In this document: positions 15,425-18,368 of the stretch, in pieces
How positions within the stretch are numbered: the first letter of the stretch is position 1
Layout: every line of letters starts with the position of its first letter
NCBI GenBank assembly: GCA_947178085.1
Contig: CAMWWS010000011.1
Span: forward strand, 1-18,368
Length of the DNA stretch: 18,368 bases
Direction of reading: 5' to 3'
Source: an uncultured Lachnospiraceae bacterium
GTDB lineage: Bacteria; Bacillota_A; Clostridia; Lachnospirales; Lachnospiraceae
Translations under genes and position numbers: made by a program
Notes under the pieces: model-generated
Databases searched by the model: none
Seen by the model: the letters and a program-made list of their open reading frames with translations, nothing else
What the model was told of the DNA's origin: nothing

Positions 15425-15446
15425 GCCAAAAAGGGAGGATTTTATT

Positions 15447-15998
15447 ATGCCAAAAAATCAATTTCAGCGAATGATGTTCGCATTGCTTACTGTTGTTGTG
15501 ACCGTTCATGCCTATGTGTTTTACAGTCTATATGTCATAAACGGCAGTTTCTTCAGTTCCATTGACGGAGCAACCGGGGTAATAGACGGTATTAACCGGA
15601 ATGGCGGTGTAATGATGTTTGGACGTCCATCACCGATATGGGCAGTAGTTCTGGTTGAGTTTTGTCTGGCCTATGTACTTGAATGTGTAATTGGAAGTCC
15701 GTTTTCATTTAAGCTTGCATGCAAGGTTTTTGACCCAGAAACAGCACATCCCGTTTTATTTGAAACGGCTGTTATATGTGCCACTGTTGGGTTAATGTGT
15801 CCGGCAATGAGCTTTTTAGCTGCTGTTATTTACTTTCCGTATTACATAGGTTTTAATGTATTCACATTTCTGGCGAACTGGATTAAGTTAGTATGCTATA
15901 ATCTCCCGTTTGCATTCTTTACACAGCTGTTTTTCATACAGCCGCTTATTAGAACTGTATTTAAGGTAATTTTTGCAAAAAGTTTGAAAGAAGAATAG
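15447..15998 (+). CDS. DUF2798 family membrane protein
   Basis: A 183-residue protein with four predicted membrane helices (about 8-30, 63-85, 103-128 and 143-168), arranged as two DUF2798-like halves. The opening MPKNQFQRMMFALLTVVVTV resembles the conserved start of DUF2798 proteins as I recall it. The ATG at 15447 has AAGGGAGG eight bases upstream; an in-frame TTG at 15423 lies ahead of that site and is rejected. The function of the family is unknown. No terminator follows the gene, and the SOS-type promoter region begins 11 bases after the stop. The two promoters and two terminator-like RNAs upstream suggest tightly controlled expression. Confidence 0.8.
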   Translation: MPKNQFQRMMFALLTVVVTVHAYVFYSLYVINGSFFSSIDGATGVIDGINRNGGVMMFGRPSPIWAVVLVEFCLAYVLECVIGSPFSFKLACKVFDPETAHPVLFETAVICATVGLMCPAMSFLAAVIYFPYYIGFNVFTFLANWIKLVCYNLPFAFFTQLFFIQPLIRTVFKVIFAKSLKEE

Positions 15999-16008
15999 AT
16001 AAAAAAAA

Positions 16009-16022
16009 CGAACAAATGTTCT
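16009..16022. promoter_or_regulatory. LexA (SOS) box 1
   Basis: CGAACAAATGTTCT contains the palindromic core GAAC-N4-GTTC and matches 13 of 14 positions of the Gram-positive LexA consensus CGAACRNRYGTTYC. It lies just upstream of the -35 box of the radical SAM gene. Confidence 0.85.
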
Positions 16023-16030
16023 AAAAGGTA

Positions 16031-16059
16031 TTGCATTTCCCTGTAGTCTGTGATAATAT
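16031..16059 (+). promoter_or_regulatory. Sigma-A promoter of the SOS-type radical SAM operon
   Basis: TTGCAT (16031-16036) and TAATAT (16054-16059) are 17 bases apart and lie between the two LexA boxes. The start point would fall near 16066, inside LexA box 2, so LexA binding would block initiation directly. Confidence 0.75.
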
Positions 16060-16065
16060 CATATA

Positions 16066-16079
16066 AGAACATATGTTCG
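16066..16079. promoter_or_regulatory. LexA (SOS) box 2
   Basis: AGAACATATGTTCG contains GAAC-ATAT-GTTC and matches 12 of 14 consensus positions. Its centre is 57 bp from that of box 1, and it covers the predicted transcription start. Confidence 0.82.
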
Positions 16080-16096
16080 GGGAGAGGAAGGGCGGT

Positions 16097-17398
16097 ATGG
16101 AACTGCGAATAGCTAATGAAATGTCAATCATGGACAAACTGAATATTTTAGCAGATGCGGCCAAATATGATGTTTCATGCAGTTCCAGCGGTTCTTCAAG
16201 GAATGGAGACGGAAAAGGAATAGGGAATACGGTTAAAGCGGGACTTTGCCATAGTTTTGCCGCGGATGGAAGGTGTATATCCCTGCTTAAGATTCTTTTT
16301 ACGAATGAATGCATATTTGATTGTAAGTATTGTTTGAACAGAAGGTCTAATGATGTTCCGCGGGCATCATTTACACCTGATGAAGTCTGTAGTCTGACTA
16401 TGGAATTCTATAGACGCAATTATATAGAAGGTTTATTTTTGAGTTCAGGTATTTTGTACAGCCCTGATTATACTATGGAATTACTTTGCCAGACGCTTTT
16501 TAAGTTAAGAACTGAGCATAATTTTCAGGGCTATATCCATGTAAAGGCAATTCCGGGAGCAGACCCCTCATTGATACAGAGGGCGGGATTTCTGGCAGAC
16601 AGGATAAGCGTGAATCTGGAAATGGCGACGGCGGAGGGATTGCAGAAACTGGCGCCAAACAAACACAGGAAGAATATTCTGAAGCCTATGAAGCTGATTC
16701 AAAACGGGATTACCGCCAATAGAAATGAAATAGCGGTATATAATCATGCGCCGCATTTTTGTGAGGCCGGTCAGTCCACACAGATGATTATAGGCGCTAT
16801 GCCGGAGAGTGATTATCAGATTATGGCTGTTGCGGAAAGCCTGTATCAGAAATTTTCATTGAAGCGGGTTTATTATTCGGCGTTTGTTAATGTGAATGAG
16901 GATAAAGATTTGCCGGCACTGCCCGGAGGACCGCCGCTTCTTAGAGAGCATCGTTTGTATCAGGCGGACTGGCTGCTCAGATTCTATGATTTCACGGTGG
17001 ATGAACTTTTGACGGAAGATAGACCGAATTTTAACATGATGATAGACCCGAAAGCGGATTGGGCGGTCAGACATCTGGAATTATTTCCGATAGAAATTAA
17101 CCGTGCGGATTATCAACTTTTGCTGAGAATACCGGGTATAGGCGTCAAAAGCGCCAAGCGGATTATAAAAGCAAGGCGTTTCGGAAGACTGACTTTTGAT
17201 GATTTAAAAAAGATAGGAGTAGTGTTGAAGCGCGCTCTGTATTTTATTACCTGCAACGGAAAAATGATGTATCCGACGAAAATAGAGGAGAATTATATTG
17301 TGAGGAATTTGACATGTCCGAGCCAGGCGAGCCGGAAAGAGAGGCAGCTTTTTTCTCAGGATGGAATGATATATGAGCAGATGTCGTTGTTTTCTTAA
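16097..17398 (+). CDS. Putative DNA modification/repair radical SAM protein (TIGR03916 family) with C-terminal helix-hairpin-helix
   Basis: A 433-residue protein with a radical SAM domain whose 4Fe-4S ligands are Cys72, Cys76 and Cys79 (C-x3-C-x2-C in ECIFDCKYC), followed by NRRSND. The N-terminal segment AAKYDVSCSSSGS (about 21-33) and GLCHSFAADGRCISLLKI (about 49-66) are typical of the TIGR03916 family. The C-terminal part has a DNA-binding helix-hairpin-helix (about 332-375) around IPGIGVKSAKRI. Members are known to occur paired with the protein encoded next here, sometimes fused to a uracil-DNA glycosylase domain; the reaction is unknown. I chose the ATG at 16097, which follows GGAGAGGAAGG. 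An in-frame ATG at 16073 lies inside LexA box 2, almost at the transcription start. The two LexA boxes support a DNA-damage role. Confidence 0.92.
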   Translation: MELRIANEMSIMDKLNILADAAKYDVSCSSSGSSRNGDGKGIGNTVKAGLCHSFAADGRCISLLKILFTNECIFDCKYCLNRRSNDVPRASFTPDEVCSLTMEFYRRNYIEGLFLSSGILYSPDYTMELLCQTLFKLRTEHNFQGYIHVKAIPGADPSLIQRAGFLADRISVNLEMATAEGLQKLAPNKHRKNILKPMKLIQNGITANRNEIAVYNHAPHFCEAGQSTQMIIGAMPESDYQIMAVAESLYQKFSLKRVYYSAFVNVNEDKDLPALPGGPPLLREHRLYQADWLLRFYDFTVDELLTEDRPNFNMMIDPKADWAVRHLELFPIEINRADYQLLLRIPGIGVKSAKRIIKARRFGRLTFDDLKKIGVVLKRALYFITCNGKMMYPTKIEENYIVRNLTCPSQASRKERQLFSQDGMIYEQMSLFS

Positions 17399-17463
17399 GA
17401 AATAGTGAGATATAGTTTAGCGATCTCCTAGAAGAATTTGATTTGAAAGAGGAGAATTTGATA

Positions 17464-18267
17464 GTGGATAGTATGTCGGAAGAGAAATATCTAATCTGTG
17501 AAGATTCAATAGAGGGCGTTTTCACGGGAGTTTATGATGCTTATGCCTTGAGGGAGGGGCATGAGCATATTCATATACAAATCGGGGAAGAAGAGAATTT
17601 GAGATTATTTGCGTCTTATCTGTATATTCAACCGGATTCCGTAAAGACTAAGAAGGTAGCGGATACCATACAGAGACGTCTGGGGCAGGATACGTACCTT
17701 GATATATGCCGTGCGCTTTCAACACCGGACTCAGGGAAAGGACAGGCGGTGTACAGGACAATAGTCGATGGTATCTCGAATGGAAGCGGAAGAAGGGTTA
17801 TGGAAAATATTACCAATCCTTATGTGGAGCTTACTTTTCGGCTGGCGAGGAATGCGGGGAATGAGATACACCGTATGCTGGAATTCTTAAGATTCAAGGA
17901 GCTTGAGCAGGGTATTTTGTATGCAAGAATAGGCCCTGAGTGCAACATTGTTCCGTTTATTATGCCACATTTTGCTGACAGACTGCCGTTGGAGAATTTC
18001 ATTGTTTATGATGAGAAGCATAATATATATGGAGTGCATCCGGCGAAAATGGAGTGGTATCTGGTATTGGACTCTGATATTTCTGCGGAAAACCTGAATA
18101 AAATGTCAGATACAGAGGAGCAGTATCAGAAACTTTTTACCGCTTTCTGTAATACAATAGCAATAAAGGAACGTAAGAATCTTAGTCTGCAGCAACAGAT
18201 GCTGCCGCTTAAGTTCAGGGAGTACATGGTCGAATTTGAAAAACCAAATGTTTATAGGCAAAACTGA
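17464..18267 (+). CDS. TIGR03915/DUF4130 family putative DNA repair protein, partner of the radical SAM protein
   Basis: A protein of about 267 residues with a family-typical opening (KYLICEDSIEGVFTGVYDAYA). A central helical part (about 80-160) contains NPYVELTFRLARNAGNEIHRMLEFLRF, and the C-terminal region contains IAIKERKNLSLQQQMLPLKFREYMVEF, the best-conserved part of the family. The likely start is GTG at 17464, nine bases after AGAGGAG. TTG at 17458 is too close to that site, TTG at 17443 is ahead of it, and ATG at 17473 (264 aa) is possible but distant. It lies 65 bp after the radical SAM gene with no terminator between, so both share the SOS-type promoter. Here it is free-standing, without the uracil-DNA glycosylase domain fused in some genomes. 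Biochemical function is unknown. Confidence 0.88.
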   Translation: MDSMSEEKYLICEDSIEGVFTGVYDAYALREGHEHIHIQIGEEENLRLFASYLYIQPDSVKTKKVADTIQRRLGQDTYLDICRALSTPDSGKGQAVYRTIVDGISNGSGRRVMENITNPYVELTFRLARNAGNEIHRMLEFLRFKELEQGILYARIGPECNIVPFIMPHFADRLPLENFIVYDEKHNIYGVHPAKMEWYLVLDSDISAENLNKMSDTEEQYQKLFTAFCNTIAIKERKNLSLQQQMLPLKFREYMVEFEKPNVYRQN

Positions 18268-18311
18268 CAAATAGTTGAGCGAAAACTGAACAGACTTGGT
18301 TAATTTCGTTA

Positions 18312-18339
18312 TTTACAAATGAAATTAATGACGTATAAT
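18312..18339 (+). promoter_or_regulatory. Sigma-A promoter reading out of the window
   Basis: TTTACA (18312-18317) and a perfect TATAAT (18334-18339) are 16 bases apart. An 8-bp inverted repeat, TTAATTTC (18300-18307) with GAAATTAA (18321-18328), straddles the -35 box and could be an operator. The gene it serves lies beyond base 18368. Confidence 0.6.
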
Positions 18340-18368
18340 AACATAAATAAATTGATTTACTATATCAT

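Noticed and set aside
15423..15446. TTG start for the DUF2798 protein
   Set aside because: It precedes the AAGGGAGG site that serves the ATG at 15447, and the family-typical sequence begins at that ATG.
16073..16096. Earlier start of the radical SAM protein at 16073
   Set aside because: The codon is within LexA box 2, about seven bases after the predicted transcript start, leaving no room for a ribosome binding site.

Overview
The window looks like a chromosomal segment of a low-to-moderate GC Firmicute, most likely an anaerobic gut or rumen Lachnospiraceae (order Eubacteriales). The grounds are AGGAGG-type ribosome binding sites, sigma-A promoters, U-tailed intrinsic terminators, a Gram-positive LexA operator type, and protein families and gene orders common in that group. 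No rRNA, tRNA, CRISPR array or transposase gene was seen.

Layout. (1) 1-551: the C-terminal part of a MATE exporter, cut by the window edge. (2) 653-6994: the glutamate synthase operon gltB-gltD. It starts with a promoter whose -35/-10 spacer is a palindrome, followed at once by an intrinsic terminator in the leader. Mutually exclusive hairpins lie between gltB and gltD, and a clean terminator closes the operon. (3) 7147-8766: a polytopic GtrII-type glucosyltransferase-like protein with its own terminator. (4) 8865-9726: a single-pass RsiV-like protein lacking the cytoplasmic sigma-binding part. (5) 9800-12938: a tightly packed operon of an ECF-type sigma factor, a six-helix membrane protein (candidate anti-sigma or sensor), an ABC ATPase and an ABC-2 permease. 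(6) 12967-15066, minus strand: asnA (ammonia-dependent asparagine synthetase) and a SAM methyltransferase, separated by a 228-240 bp long-palindrome element with near-perfect terminal inverted repeats that resembles a MITE. (7) 15163-15998: two tandem promoters, each followed by a terminator-like RNA, in front of a DUF2798 membrane protein. (8) 16009-18267: an SOS-type promoter flanked by two LexA boxes, driving a radical SAM protein with a C-terminal helix-hairpin-helix and its obligate partner protein. This is a predicted DNA repair or modification pair of unknown chemistry. A promoter pointing out of the window closes the segment.

Nitrogen assimilation is represented twice (GltBD making glutamate, AsnA making asparagine from ammonia). 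The ECF sigma/ABC operon and the RsiV-like gene look like an envelope-stress or antimicrobial-peptide response module. The strongest candidate for an undescribed system is the LexA-controlled radical SAM pair at the right end. The strongest non-coding candidates are the palindromic element at about 14049-14276 and the double RNA leader at 15163-15446.
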